Shown here: piece by piece, positions 27,490-37,378 of the stretch
Numbering within the stretch: position 1 is the first letter of the stretch
Layout: each line of letters starts with the position of its first letter
Origin: Mycobacterium montefiorense
GTDB taxonomy: Bacteria > Actinomycetota > Actinomycetes > Mycobacteriales > Mycobacteriaceae
Assembly (NCBI RefSeq): GCF_003112775.1
Contig: NZ_BFCH01000007.1
Location: 242,413-306,412 of the forward strand
Length of the DNA: 64,000 bases
Reading direction: 5' to 3'
The notes under the pieces: model-generated
The model's input: the letters and a program-made list of their open reading frames with translations, nothing else
Databases searched by the model: none
What the model was told of the DNA's origin: nothing
Made by a program: the position numbers and the translations under genes

Positions 27490-28472
27490 TTTTTCACCGA
27501 CTCGTGCTCGCTTTCACGCGACGCCTCGGCGGCCTGCGCGGCGCTGGCCCCCGGGTCGTCGTCGATCAGGCTCACCGTTGCCTCGGCCATGGTGACGATG
27601 CCGGCGCGCGCGAGTGCGCGCATGACCACCACGCGCAACTGCCGGCCCGCCTCGAACTGTTTGCCGGGCAGTGTGCGGGCCACCATGCGCAGCGTGACGG
27701 TGTCGACTTCGATCTTCTCCAGGCCCATCAGAGTGGGCGCGTCCAGCAACAACTCACCAAGCAGCGGGTTGTCCATGGCGTGGTCGCAGGCCTCATGCAA
27801 GACCTCGTTGACCCGGTTGAGGTCGGCGCTGGTCGAGACGGGGATGTCCACCACCGCGCGTGCCCAGTCTTTGGAGAGGTTGATGGTCTTGACGATCAGG
27901 CCATTGGGGATGGTGAACAACTCACCGTCCGACGAGCGCAGTCGGGTCACCCGCAACGTCACATTCTCGACCGTGCCGCGCGCCTCGGCGTTGATCCCAC
28001 TGACGGTCAGCGAGACAAGGTCACCGAAGCCGTACTGCTTCTCGACAATGATGAAAAAACCCGAGAGCAGGTCTTTGACCAGCTGCTGAGCACCGAAACC
28101 CAGCGCCGCGCCGATGACGGTGGCGGGGGCGACCAAACCGCCGACGGAAAAGTTCAGCACCTCGCCGATCTCGACGACGCCCCAGATCGCGATCAGGACG
28201 ATCGACACCCACTGGATCACCGACGCCACGGCCTGGCGGTGCTTGTTCGCCTCCGAGCGCACCAACGCGTCGCTAGTGGCAAATCCGACGTCAAGCTGCC
28301 GGGTGACCTGCTGGGCTACCCAGGTGACAAATCGGACCGCCAGCACGGCCGCGATCAGCAACATGACGATGCGCAGACCCTGGTCGAGAATCCATCCCCC
28401 GATGTGGCCGTGCCAAAAGTTATGCCACTGCTGCGTCATCGCCATAGAAAGAAAAGTTGTATTAGTCGTCAT
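27486..28472 (-). CDS. MscS-family mechanosensitive channel
   Basis: A small-conductance channel protein releasing solutes on osmotic downshift. It is about 328 residues. Helices lie at 22-45 and 75-100. The pore-lining helix and start of the beta domain read [32 protein letters not shown]. Then come [27 protein letters not shown] and the C-terminal alpha/beta domain ending in an acidic tail. ATG 28472 overlaps the prfB stop by 11 bases; ATG 28445 is an alternative. Position matches Rv3104c. Confidence 0.9.
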   Translation of the reverse strand: MTTNTTFLSMAMTQQWHNFWHGHIGGWILDQGLRIVMLLIAAVLAVRFVTWVAQQVTRQLDVGFATSDALVRSEANKHRQAVASVIQWVSIVLIAIWGVVEIGEVLNFSVGGLVAPATVIGAALGFGAQQLVKDLLSGFFIIVEKQYGFGDLVSLTVSGINAEARGTVENVTLRVTRLRSSDGELFTIPNGLIVKTINLSKDWARAVVDIPVSTSADLNRVNEVLHEACDHAMDNPLLGELLLDAPTLMGLEKIEVDTVTLRMVARTLPGKQFEAGRQLRVVVMRALARAGIVTMAEATVSLIDDDPGASAAQAAEASRESEHESVKK

Positions 28473-29568
28473 CTTTTCGATTGCGCCACCGGATGCCCGC
28501 TTCCAGGAACCCGTCGATGTCCCCGTCCAGAACGGCCGCAGGATTGCCAACCTCGTACTCGGTCCGCAGGTCCTTGACCATCTGATACGGGTGCAGTACG
28601 TAGGAGCGCATCTGGTTACCCCAGGAGCTGCCGCCCTCCCCTTTCAGCGCGTCCAGCTCAGCGCGCTCTTCTAAACGCTTGCGCTCCAACAACTTTGCTT
28701 GAAGCACTCGCATTGCCGAAACTTTGTTCTGCAGTTGCGACTTTTCGTTCTGGCAAGTTACGACGATACCCGTCGGGACATGGGTTAAACGAACCGCGGA
28801 GTCGGTGGTGTTCACCGACTGGCCACCCGGGCCGCTGGAACGGTAGACGTCAACGCGCACATCGCCTTCCGGAATGTCGATGTGATCGGTGGTATCCACC
28901 ACCGGCAGCACCTCGACTTCGGCGAACGATGTCTGACGCCGACTTTGGTTGTCGAACGGGCTGATTCGGACCAGCCGATGCGTGCCCTGTTCCACCGACA
29001 ACGTGCCGTAGGCAAACGGTGCGTGCACCGCGAAAGTGGCGCTTTTAATGCCGGCTTCTTCGGCGTAAGACGTGTCGAACACCTCGACCGGATATTTGTG
29101 CGCTTCGGCCCATCGGACGTACATCCGCATCAGCATCTCGGCCCAGTCCGCGGCATCCACGCCGCCGGCGCCGGAGCGAATAGTGAGCAGCGCCTCGCGC
29201 TCGTCGTACTCGCCCGACAGCAGGGTGCGCACCTCGGCGGCTTCGATGTCGGCACGCAAAGCCTTCAGCTCGACGTCCGCCTCGGCCAGCTCGTCGGCGG
29301 CGCCCTCCTCAGCGGCCAGCTCGTAGAGCACCGGCAGGTCGTCGACCCGCTGCCGCAGCTGCTCGATACGGCGCAGCTCCCCCTGAGTGTGTGACAACTC
29401 GCTGGTCACGCGCTGCGCGTTGGCTTGGTCGTCCCACAGTTTGGGATCGGACGCCTCCTGCTCGAGCTTCTCGATGCGGCTGCGCAGACCATCCACATCG
29501 AGCACCCGCTCCACCGTGGTCAGGGCGGAGTCGAGGGCGGCGATATCGGCTTGACGGTCGGGTTCCAC
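28462..29568 (-). CDS. prfB: Peptide chain release factor 2
   Basis: Terminates translation at UGA and UAA. The 368 residues include the codon-recognising SPF motif ([15 protein letters not shown]) and the peptidyl-hydrolase motif [16 protein letters not shown]. The frame is uninterrupted from ATG 29568, so the programmed +1 frameshift found in many bacterial prfB genes is absent. It is divergent from fprA with about 180 bases between. Confidence 0.97.
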   Translation of the reverse strand: MEPDRQADIAALDSALTTVERVLDVDGLRSRIEKLEQEASDPKLWDDQANAQRVTSELSHTQGELRRIEQLRQRVDDLPVLYELAAEEGAADELAEADVELKALRADIEAAEVRTLLSGEYDEREALLTIRSGAGGVDAADWAEMLMRMYVRWAEAHKYPVEVFDTSYAEEAGIKSATFAVHAPFAYGTLSVEQGTHRLVRISPFDNQSRRQTSFAEVEVLPVVDTTDHIDIPEGDVRVDVYRSSGPGGQSVNTTDSAVRLTHVPTGIVVTCQNEKSQLQNKVSAMRVLQAKLLERKRLEERAELDALKGEGGSSWGNQMRSYVLHPYQMVKDLRTEYEVGNPAAVLDGDIDGFLEAGIRWRNRKDDD

Positions 29569-29752
29569 AGCCGACCACGTTACCGGCGCGCTGGTCGGAG
29601 GCGAATGCTCAGGTCACGACGTGCGGCACTTTGACCAACTGCCGGGGTTCAGCGTCTAGCATCGAATCACCATCATGTGCGCCCGCGACTGCGACGCCCA
29701 GCCCGTTCTCAGCCCCTTGCGTCGCAGCCGGGCATGAACAGAAGGCTTGTAT

Positions 29753-31114
29753 ATGCGTCCATTCCATGTCGCCATCGTCGGCTCCGGACCGTCGGGATTC
29801 TTCGCCGCGGCGTCTTTGCTGAAGGCCGCCGATTCCTCCGATGAGATTGACGTCGCCGTCGACATGCTCGAAATGTTGCCGACGCCGTGGGGCCTGGTGC
29901 GCTCCGGCGTCGCGCCCGACCACCCCAAGATCAAGTCGATCAGCAAGCAGTTTGAAAAAACCGCCGGTGATCCACGCTTCCGCTTCTTCGGCAATGTGGT
30001 GGTCGGCGAGCACGTCGAGGCCGCCGAACTCGCCGAGCAGTACGACGCCGTGATCTACGCGGTCGGTGCGCAGTCCGATCGTTCCCTGAACATCCCGGGC
30101 GAGGAGCTGCCCGGCAGTGTCGCCGCCGTCGACTTCGTCGGCTGGTACAACGCGCACCCGAACTTCGAGCAGATCTCGCCCGACCTGTCGGGCGCCCGGG
30201 CCATCGTCATCGGCAACGGCAATGTCGCGCTCGACGTGGCACGCATTCTGATCACCGACCCCGACGCGCTGGCGGAAACCGATATCGCCGATCACGCGCT
30301 GGAATCGCTGCGCCCACGCGGCGTGGAAGAAGTGGTGGTCGTCGGCCGGCGCGGGCCGCTGCAGACCGCGTTCACCACGCTGGAGCTGCGTGAGCTCGTC
30401 GACCTCGAAGGCGTCGACGTCATCGTCGATCCCGCGCAGCTGGAGGGCATCAGTGACGAGGAAGCGGAAGCCGCCGGCAAGACCACCAAGACCAACATCA
30501 AGGTGCTGCGCGACTACGCCAGCCGCGAGCCCCGTCCGGGACACCGCCGCATGGTTTTCCGGTTCCTGACGTCTCCGATCGAGATCAAAGGCGACGACAG
30601 GGTCGAGGGAATCGTGCTGGGCCGCAACGAGTTGGTCGCCGACGAGAGTGGGCGGGTATCGGCCAAGGACACCGGGGAACGCGAGGAGCTCTCGGCACAA
30701 TTGGTGGTGCGCTCGGTAGGCTACCGCGGCGTGCCCACTCCCGGCCTGCCGTTCGACGACAAGAGCGCGACCATCCCTAACACCGACGGCCGGGTCCAGG
30801 GCCGCCGCAACGAGTACGTCGTCGGGTGGATCAAGCGTGGGCCGACCGGTGTGATCGGCACCAACAAAAAGGACTCCCAGGACACCGTCGATACCCTGAT
30901 CAACGATCTGACCGGCGCTGCAGAGCTATCCGAGTTCCCGAACGACCACGCCGACAAGCTGGCGGACTGGCTGGCGTCGCGTCAGCCGAAGCTGGTTACC
31001 TCGGCGCATTGGGACATCATCGATGCCCACGAACGTGCGGCCGGCGAGCCGCACGGGCGCCCGCGCGTCAAGCTGCCGAACCTCACCGAGCTGTTGCGCA
31101 TCAGCCACGGCTGA
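29753..31114 (+). CDS. fprA: NADPH-ferredoxin reductase FprA
   Basis: An adrenodoxin-reductase-like flavoenzyme that passes electrons from NADPH to ferredoxins. The 453 residues start MRPFHVAIVGSGPSGFFAA (FAD-binding motif 8-18), followed by LPTPWGLVRSGVAPDHPKIKS, the NADP motif VIGNGNVALDVARIL, GRRGPLQ, and the C-terminal EYVVGWIKRGPTGVIGTNKKD. ATG 29753 was preferred to TTG 29747 by match to the family N-terminus. It is very close to M. tuberculosis FprA (Rv3106). Confidence 0.98.
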   Translation: MRPFHVAIVGSGPSGFFAAASLLKAADSSDEIDVAVDMLEMLPTPWGLVRSGVAPDHPKIKSISKQFEKTAGDPRFRFFGNVVVGEHVEAAELAEQYDAVIYAVGAQSDRSLNIPGEELPGSVAAVDFVGWYNAHPNFEQISPDLSGARAIVIGNGNVALDVARILITDPDALAETDIADHALESLRPRGVEEVVVVGRRGPLQTAFTTLELRELVDLEGVDVIVDPAQLEGISDEEAEAAGKTTKTNIKVLRDYASREPRPGHRRMVFRFLTSPIEIKGDDRVEGIVLGRNELVADESGRVSAKDTGEREELSAQLVVRSVGYRGVPTPGLPFDDKSATIPNTDGRVQGRRNEYVVGWIKRGPTGVIGTNKKDSQDTVDTLINDLTGAAELSEFPNDHADKLADWLASRQPKLVTSAHWDIIDAHERAAGEPHGRPRVKLPNLTELLRISHG

Positions 31115-31162
31115 TCGCAGACCGTCCCGCGATGGCCCAATTATGTTGGGGCTGAGTGCGAT

Positions 31163-31366
31163 TCAGCTCCTAAAAACGATGAAGCCCGCACTGGCGAGCA
31201 GCAGGGCGGTGGCCGCGGCGATGGCCCACCCCGCCCCGGCGACCCACCAGATGACGCCCAGCACCGCGATCGCGGGCGACACCGCGAAGAGCACCAGGAC
31301 CGGGTGCTGCCTGATCACTTCGAGAGCACTCTTTGCCCGCATCCGCTCGATGTCTTTGCCCGCCAT
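31163..31366 (-). CDS. Small two-helix membrane protein
   Basis: A 67-residue protein starting MAGKDIERMRAKSALEVIRQH, then two hydrophobic helices (PVLVLFAVSPAIAVLGVIWWV and WAIAAATALLLASAGFIVF). I chose the ATG at 31366 because it opens a charged segment before helix 1; a longer frame upstream has no features. It converges with fprA. No known function. Confidence 0.6.
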   Translation of the reverse strand: MAGKDIERMRAKSALEVIRQHPVLVLFAVSPAIAVLGVIWWVAGAGWAIAAATALLLASAGFIVFRS

Positions 31367-31415
31367 GACATCAGAATGCCACCTGACACCCACAATGCAA
31401 GCAGTGATCGTCGAG

Positions 31416-31745
31416 CTAGCCCGCGGGTGATTCGGGCGGGGCGAACTTCCAGTTGTCCGGATTCTTCGGGGAATACACCACCGGGTGCAGTTCACCCATG
31501 GCCGGCCATTGGTCGACGTCGACCACCAACCGCCAGTAGACGGGATGCTCGTTGACGGTGGGCCCGTTGATCACGCCGGCGAGCGTGACGTACTGCTCCC
31601 CGCTGACATCGGGTCGCGGGCTCACCCCGGTCACCAGCAATGTCCCGTTGAGGAGCTCGCCGCGCGGGCCGCGCGGGACGAACCGCTGGGCAAGAAATAA
31701 GCCCAAGACCGCGACGAGCAAAAGCAGCAGACCGAATTCCCACAC
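31416..31745 (-). CDS. Membrane-anchored conserved hypothetical protein
   Basis: A 109-residue protein with an N-terminal anchor (WEFGLLLLLVAVLGLFLA), then a small beta-rich domain (LLVTGVSPRPDVSGEQYVTLAGVINGPTVNEHPVYWRLVVDVDQWP). The GTG at 31745 is the only reasonable start. It lies about 50 bases upstream of the small membrane gene on the same strand. Function unknown; the domain has the look of a mycobacterial conserved family. Confidence 0.65.
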   Translation of the reverse strand: MWEFGLLLLLVAVLGLFLAQRFVPRGPRGELLNGTLLVTGVSPRPDVSGEQYVTLAGVINGPTVNEHPVYWRLVVDVDQWPAMGELHPVVYSPKNPDNWKFAPPESPAG

Positions 31746-31885
31746 ATCGCCATGGTAGGACGGCCGCGGCCAGGATGGTCCCCGGCCGATGGCGGCGTTC
31801 GGCGGAGTTGACCTAGGGCCCTACTGTCGCACGCGGATTCACCGTAGCGTCGTGGGCACTGCTGCGCCGAGGAAAGGTGAGGTCG

Positions 31886-32314
31886 ATGACTGATGAGCCC
31901 GCGGTCGTTTTATCCGAAGGCGAGAGTTGGCGCAGGCTGGGCGGCGCCGCCCTGGGCCGACTCGTGACGAGTTTCGCCGGTGAACCCGAGATCTTCCCAG
32001 TGAACTATGCGGTGCAAGACCGGACCGTGCTGTTCCGCACCGCCGAGGGCACCAAGTTGTTTTCCGCCGTCGCGAACAGCGTGGTGGTGTTCGAGGCCGA
32101 CGATCACGACGTCGCCGAGGGCTGGAGTGTGATTGTCCGCGGCCGCGCCCGGGTGCTGCGCACCGCGGCGGAGATCGAGGAAGCCGAACGCGTTCAGCTG
32201 ATGCCGTGGACCGCAACCATCAAGAAGCATTACGTCCGGGTGACCCCGACCGAAATCACCGGACGCCACTTCACCTTCGGTCCAGAACCCGATCCCAACG
32301 CCTCTTTCGCCTGA
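31886..32314 (+). CDS. Pyridoxamine 5'-phosphate oxidase-like FMN-binding protein
   Basis: A 142-residue FMN-binding split-barrel protein. It reads LGRLVTSFAGEPEIFPVNYAVQDRTVLFRTAEGTKL, the strand pattern of this family, then VVFEADDHDVAEGWSVIVRGRARVL and KKHYVRVTPTEITGRHFTF. Relatives reduce or bind F420, FMN, haem or nitro compounds; which applies is not visible. ATG 31886 follows GGTGAGG. It converges with the truncated haemoglobin gene, with five bases between. Confidence 0.85.
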   Translation: MTDEPAVVLSEGESWRRLGGAALGRLVTSFAGEPEIFPVNYAVQDRTVLFRTAEGTKLFSAVANSVVVFEADDHDVAEGWSVIVRGRARVLRTAAEIEEAERVQLMPWTATIKKHYVRVTPTEITGRHFTFGPEPDPNASFA

Positions 32315-32319
32315 GCCGG

Positions 32320-32736
32320 TCAGCCCGCAAGCAGCGCGTCGAGTTCCTGTGCGTCAACACCCGTCAGCCGCCGGTGCATCGCCCACGCAATCCTGGCGGC
32401 CTGTACCTTGGCCCGCTCGGCCGCCGCCCCCCGGTACATCTCGTCGACAGTGTCGCGCCAGACGGTCAACCAACGCACGAAATGCTTGCCGGATAGCGGA
32501 GTCCGCTGGTGAACCACCCGATGCACGGTGAGCGCGCTGCCGCGGTAGCGGCCCGCGCGGAACAGCACCGTCTCCCAGAAGTCGCACATCACGGGGATGT
32601 GCGCATCCAATCCCTCCGACCGCAGCTGCGCGAACGGCTCGGCCAGCACCTCGTCGGTCAGCACCTGGTCATAGAAGCGACGCAGCAGATCCTCGATGTC
32701 GGCGCGGTCGACCAGATCCGCATGGCTTTTGCTCAT
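32320..32736 (-). CDS. Group III truncated haemoglobin
   Basis: A 138-residue haem protein of the trHbP class, binding O2 or NO. Tyr22 (RFYDQVL) is at the B10 position. CDFWETVLFRAGRYRG carries the distal-side Trp54. Proximal His85 lies in LSGKHFVRWL, followed by DTVDEMYRG. ATG 32736 sits right after the WS/DGAT stop, so the pair is coupled. A nitric oxide reductase gene lies 2 kb away, consistent with NO handling; this is inference. Confidence 0.88.
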   Translation of the reverse strand: MSKSHADLVDRADIEDLLRRFYDQVLTDEVLAEPFAQLRSEGLDAHIPVMCDFWETVLFRAGRYRGSALTVHRVVHQRTPLSGKHFVRWLTVWRDTVDEMYRGAAAERAKVQAARIAWAMHRRLTGVDAQELDALLAG

Positions 32737-32738
32737 CG

Positions 32739-34127
32739 TCACACGACCAGGGACAACGGTCCGCGCGCGTAGTGCGCCTCGCGCCGCTTGCTGATGGTCA
32801 CCAGACGAGCCACCGCGGCTTCGATTCCACGAGCCAGCTCGTCGATGTCGGCGATACCGTCGTAGTCGGCGAGGATGCCGATGAACAGATCATCGGCATA
32901 GCTGAGCATCGCGACGCCGGTTCGCAATTGCATCGCAATCGGCGGGACCGGGAACACACCCAGCACCTTTTTGCCCATCACTCGCAGGGGCCGGCGCGGA
33001 CCGGGCACGTTCGTGGCCAACGTCATGACGCCACGTTGCGGCAGCCGCGTGAGCAACCCGAGGGCCCACGCACTGAACGCGAACGGAACGTGATTTGCCA
33101 TGGACACGAACGTATTTCCGGCTTGCCGTTGCCCGCCCACCTTCGTCCGGTGCAGCCGCGCGTGCACTATTCGCAACCGCTGCACCGCGTTCTCTTCGTC
33201 GATCGGCAACTGCGGAAGCATCACCGTAACGCGGTTGTCGGTCTTGTCGAAGGCTTGGCTGGATCGCATCGACACCGGCACCAGCGTGCGCAGCGAACCC
33301 GGCTGCAGTCGCTCGCCGCGCTTGACCAACACCTTGCGGTAGCTTTCCGTAATCGCTGCCAGCGCAACATCGTTGATCGTTACATCGAAAGCCCGGCATA
33401 CCTGCTCGACGTCGGCCAATGGCACCCGCGCCCCGCTGTATCGACGCAGATCGCCGATGCGCCCGTTCAGCGGCGACGGTGCCGCACGCAGCAGACCGAG
33501 GGCAATTTCGGCTGCGCCCTGGGCCGCTCGAGCGGCACCCGCAACCACGGCGGTAGACATGTTCCATAGCCCGCCCAACATGGCCAGCGGATTGACCTCG
33601 GGTGCAGGCTTTTTCACTTCGTTTGCGGCCCTGATGTGATGGGCGAAACTGTCACTGACGCCGTCATCGCACAGCCCGGCGAGCATGTGTGTGGCCGCGA
33701 TTCCGTCGGCCATGCAGTGGTGGATCTTGGTCAGCATCGCCCATCGGCCGTCGGCGAGACCTTCGATGACCCAGATCTCCCACAACGGTCGATCCCGGTC
33801 CAAACGCCGCGCCATCAAATCGGCGACCACCGCAAACAGCTGCTGGTCGTCTCCTGGCTGTGGCAGCGCCACCCGCCGAACATGACGGCCGATGTCGAAG
33901 CCTAGATCCTCCACCCACTGCGGAGCGCCGAGGTCGAACGGGCGCAACCGCAACCGCTGACCGAACCGGGGACAGGCGCGCATCCGGTCGGCGAATGCCG
34001 ACGTCAACGCGCTTTGGTCCGGTGCCGGACCTTCGATGACCGCCACACCACCAATGGCCAGGCTGACCCGTGGATCGGCGTCTTCGGCCTTGAGGAAACC
34101 GGCGTCCAGTGTCGTCAGGCGGTTCAT
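32739..34127 (-). CDS. Wax ester synthase / diacylglycerol acyltransferase
   Basis: Transfers acyl groups from acyl-CoA to diacylglycerol or alcohols, forming storage lipid. The 462 residues have PLWE (114-117), active-site HHCMADG (His136, His137, Asp141) and the family C-terminal part (TNVPGPRRPLRVMGKKV). Mycobacteria have many paralogues, so the specific one cannot be named. It is coupled to the truncated haemoglobin gene downstream and divergent from the norZ-like gene. Confidence 0.93.
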   Translation of the reverse strand: MNRLTTLDAGFLKAEDADPRVSLAIGGVAVIEGPAPDQSALTSAFADRMRACPRFGQRLRLRPFDLGAPQWVEDLGFDIGRHVRRVALPQPGDDQQLFAVVADLMARRLDRDRPLWEIWVIEGLADGRWAMLTKIHHCMADGIAATHMLAGLCDDGVSDSFAHHIRAANEVKKPAPEVNPLAMLGGLWNMSTAVVAGAARAAQGAAEIALGLLRAAPSPLNGRIGDLRRYSGARVPLADVEQVCRAFDVTINDVALAAITESYRKVLVKRGERLQPGSLRTLVPVSMRSSQAFDKTDNRVTVMLPQLPIDEENAVQRLRIVHARLHRTKVGGQRQAGNTFVSMANHVPFAFSAWALGLLTRLPQRGVMTLATNVPGPRRPLRVMGKKVLGVFPVPPIAMQLRTGVAMLSYADDLFIGILADYDGIADIDELARGIEAAVARLVTISKRREAHYARGPLSLVV

Positions 34128-34432
34128 GATCAGCGACCTTCCGAGCTACGTGCGGCTTATCTGCAACCCGCAGTAACATCATCCCGCCCCGAGGTGTTGC
34201 ACGTTAGGGCCAAAAGTCCCTTCTCCGCCGCGCCCTGATTGGCTACGGTTTGGGCCCCGAAGCCTCTGTCCCCCAATGGTATTGGTCACCGAATCAAGGC
34301 CATTGGTCCCTATCGGTCAAATTCTGCGGCCAATACTGTTGCCACCGCAGCCCAGCCCGCCGTGGATGTTCAGCTGGCGTCGCCCCTGGTCGACGCCGCT
34401 AGAACCCACCGCCCGACAGGAAGGTCGTCAAA
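34128..34432. other. Divergent intergenic region upstream of norZ-like gene
   Basis: 305 bases between WS/DGAT and the norZ-like gene. It contains CCAAT/ATTGG repeats (34273-34336) and, near the end, AGGAAGG (34418-34424), a good ribosome site eight bases before the ATC where the protein appears to begin. I see no separate gene. Confidence 0.5.
34273..34336. promoter_or_regulatory. CCAAT/ATTGG repeat array
   Basis: A perfect inverted repeat CCAAT-GGT-ATTGG (34273-34285), a further ATTGG about 20 bases on, and CCAAT again about 30 bases later within GGCCAATACTGTTGCC. These could be regulator sites for the norZ or WS/DGAT promoters. Confidence 0.35.
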
Positions 34433-36748
34433 ATCACCACCGACCAGAGCGTTCATCAGCCAACGTCGCAACCCCTCATCGGAAAGGGCTGGCTCCAGGG
34501 CGTTGCCCTGGTGATGATCTTCGGGTTTCTCGTGATGGGCATCCTGGCCTATCGCACCTACACGGCGTCAATGCCCATGCCGGACAAGGTGGTCAGCGAA
34601 TCAGGCCAAACACTGTTCACGGGTGCAGACATCACCCGCGGGCAGGAACTCTTTCAATCCCGCGGCCTGATGCAGTACGGCTCGATCCTGGGGCATGGCG
34701 CCTACCTGGGCCCCGACTACACCGCCGAGTACCTGCGGATGGCAACCGACGACGTGTCCAATCAACTGCGCGCGCAGGGCGTGGCCGATACGCATGACCG
34801 GTTGGTCACCGAATTCCGGACCAACCGCTACAACGCCAACACCAAAACGCTGGTGTTCACCGACCGCCAAGCCGAGGCGTTTGACCACATCCAAAACTAT
34901 TACGCGACCTACTTCGGCGAGGATTCAACCAAGTACGGGCTAAAGCCAAAGTTCATCACCGACAAGACGCAGATCCGCGACTTGACGGCGTTCTACGCCT
35001 GGACCGCATGGGCCGCCGCCGCCGAACGGCCCGGCCACAAGTACAGCTACACGAACAACTGGCCGGCCGAGACGCGAGTCGACAACGGTCCCACCGCCGC
35101 GTTGATCGTGTGGTCGGGCCTGTCGCTGATCGCACTGCTGGGCGGGATCGGGATCATGTTCGCGGTCTACGGGCGATGGAGTCAGAACGTCGGCTGGCAC
35201 AGCGCCGAGGCCTCGAACCTGTCGTTTCGCCAGCCCGGCGAGGTCAGCCTGACGTCGGCGCAGCGGGCCTGCATCTGGATCTTCGCCGTGGTGTCGGTGT
35301 TGTTCCTGGCGCAAACCGTGCTGGGTGGGGCCGTCGAGCATTACCGGGCCGATTTGTCGACATTCTTCGGTCTGGACCTGGCCCGAGTGCTGCCCTACAA
35401 CCTGGCCCGCACCTGGCATGTCCAGCTGTCGCTGTTCTGGACCGCGGCGGCCTTTCTCGCCGGCGGCATCTTCCTGGTGCCGTTCATCGCGGGCCGCGAG
35501 CCGAAACGTCAGGGACTGCTCACCTACGTGTTGCTTGGCGCGGTCGCGGCGGTGGTGTTCGGATCGATGATCTGTGAGGCGCTGTCCATCTACGGCGTCA
35601 TTCCGCAGGGCGGTCTGCTCTCGCAGCAGTGGGCATATCTTGACCTGCCGCGGCTGTGGCAGATCCTGCTGGTCGTCGGGTTGTTCGTCTGGATCGCGAT
35701 CATCTGGCGCGGCATGCGCGCCCGGCTCAAAGGCGAGTCGAAGATGAACATGCCGTGGATGTTCTTCTTCGCGGGGCTGGCGATCCCCGCGTTCTACGCC
35801 GTTGGACTGCTGGCCGGTAGCGACACCCATTTCAGTGTCGCCGACTTCTGGCGGTTCTGGGTGGTGCACCTGTGGGTCGAGGACTTCCTCGAGCTGTTCA
35901 CCACGGTGATGGTGGCCTACATATTCGTGCTACTGGGAGTGGTGCGTGAGCGGATTGCGTTGGGCGTGATCTTCCTCGACGTCATCTTGTATTCGGCCGG
36001 CGGCGTGATCGGCACCATGCATCATCTGTACTTCTCCGGTACCCCGGTCGAGCACATGGCGCTGGGCGCGTTCTTCTCGGCGGGCGAGGTCATCCCGCTG
36101 ACCTTCCTGACCGTCGAGGCCTGGGCGTTCCTGCAGCTGGGTGCGCGCCAGCAGTCGGGCGACGCAAAACCGTTCCCGCATCGATGGGCGGTGATGTTCC
36201 TCGTCGCGGTCGGCTTCTAGAACTTCTTGGGAGCAGGCATCTTTGGTTTCCTGATCAACCTGCCGGTGGTGTCCTACTACGAGATAGGCACCGCCCTGAC
36301 CGCCAACCATGCGCACGGGGCGATGATGGGTGTCTACGGCATGCTCGCCGTGGGTCTGGCTATGTTCGCGTTCCGCTACGTGATTCCACCGCAGAAGTGG
36401 CCCGATAGACTTGCCCGAATCTCGTTCTGGTGCATGAACATCGGCTTGGCGTGGATGGTGTTCGCCACCCTCTTGCCGCTCGGTGTGATGCAGCTCTATC
36501 ACTCGGTCGGCGAAGGCTACTTCGAAGCTCGATCATTGGGTTACATCACCAAACCCGGAAACTCGCTACTGGAATGGCTGCGGCTCCCCGGCGATGCCAT
36601 CATGATCGTCGGCGGTGTGGTGCCCTTCGTCTGGATCGCATGGACCGCGCTGCGCAATTTCCGCTCCGGTACGACCGTTGAGGAGTTGCCGGAGCACCCG
36701 CTCTACACCGAGACCGCCGCCGGTGCTACCGCGTCGGCGAAAGGCTGA
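34433..36748 (+). pseudogene. norZ: Quinol-dependent nitric oxide reductase (NorZ), interrupted
   Basis: Reduces NO to N2O in the membrane with quinol electrons. Restored length is about 771 residues, normal for qNOR. It begins TTDQSVHQP and helix GVALVMIFGFLVMGILAYRT. It has the long extracellular part (GQELFQSRGLMQYGSILGHGAYLGPDY), TWHVQLSLFW, WVVHLWVEDFLELF and GTMHHLYFSGTP. Codon 36218-36220 is TAG, where relatives read Trp (VGF-W-NFLGAG). The distal part with haem-ligand motif NHAHGAMMG lies beyond it. The expected start is ATC (34433), not ATG. Without suppression the product loses the last helices and haem ligands. Confidence 0.85.
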
Positions 36749-36751
36749 CCG

Positions 36752-37378
36752 ATGCCGCCTCCGACCACATCGGTGTGGCTGATCGCCGGATATTCGGTGG
36801 CGCTGGTGGCCATCGGATGGGGTTTCGACGCGATGGCGCGGCACGCGTCGGCCCGCGCCGCCCAGTGGCGCACCGGGCAATTCGCCTACCGGCCCGACCA
36901 TGACGCCTGGGTGTGCCCACAGGAACACTGGTTGTGGCCGAGCTCGTTCGATCCGCAGCACCGGGTGATGCGTTATCGCGCGCTACCCGTGGTGTGCAAT
37001 AGCTGTCCGATCAAAGCCACTTGCACGACGTCGGATCACGGCCGGGAGATCAGCCGTGACATCGACCCTTGGCCGCATTCGGATGCCGGGCGGTTCCACC
37101 GTGGAATCGCTTGCTGCGTGGCTTCATTGGGGGTGATCCTGCCGCTGGCCACCTCGGTTGCCAATCATTCCGTGAGCGATCTGCTGGTGCTGACGGGAAC
37201 AATCCTGGTCGTGGTTGTGCTGGGCCTGCCCCTTGTGCGCCACCTGTGGAACACGCCGTCCAACGCGCCCGAGCACCTACCGCACCGTACCGCGATCGAG
37301 GACCAAATCGCCGCCACCATCGACCGGTATTCGACTCGCTGGGGCAGCCGGGATGCCAACAAGGAGAGAACGACATGA
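36752..37378 (+). CDS. Membrane protein with transposase-type Cys motif
   Basis: A 208-residue protein. An N-terminal helix (VWLIAGYSVALVAIGWGF) is followed by a cytosolic-type segment (YRPDHDAWVCPQEHWLWP, then VVCNSCPIKATC, then REISRDIDPWP). Its spacing is like the zinc-ribbon part of IS1182-type transposases. Two more hydrophobic helices follow (CCVASLGVILPLATSVA and LLVLTGTILVVVVLGLPLV). No DDE catalytic core is present, so it is not a transposase. It starts three bases after the norZ stop, and its stop overlaps the slipin start. It may be a metal-binding membrane subunit. Confidence 0.7.
   Translation: MPPPTTSVWLIAGYSVALVAIGWGFDAMARHASARAAQWRTGQFAYRPDHDAWVCPQEHWLWPSSFDPQHRVMRYRALPVVCNSCPIKATCTTSDHGREISRDIDPWPHSDAGRFHRGIACCVASLGVILPLATSVANHSVSDLLVLTGTILVVVVLGLPLVRHLWNTPSNAPEHLPHRTAIEDQIAATIDRYSTRWGSRDANKERTT

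Noticed and set aside
29480..29568. Programmed frameshift in prfB
   Set aside because: The reading frame is continuous from ATG with no internal TGA near codon 25.
29609..30700. 363-codon frame antisense to fprA
   Set aside because: FprA is highly conserved on the other strand; the antisense product has no recognisable domain.
36218..36220. TAG in norZ as a recoded amino acid (selenocysteine/pyrrolysine)
   Set aside because: Selenocysteine uses TGA, and nothing in the window suggests pyrrolysine machinery. Trp-to-stop mutation is simpler.
36752..37378. Insertion-sequence transposase
   Set aside because: Only the Cys-rich ribbon resembles a transposase. There is no catalytic core and no terminal repeats, and three membrane helices are present.
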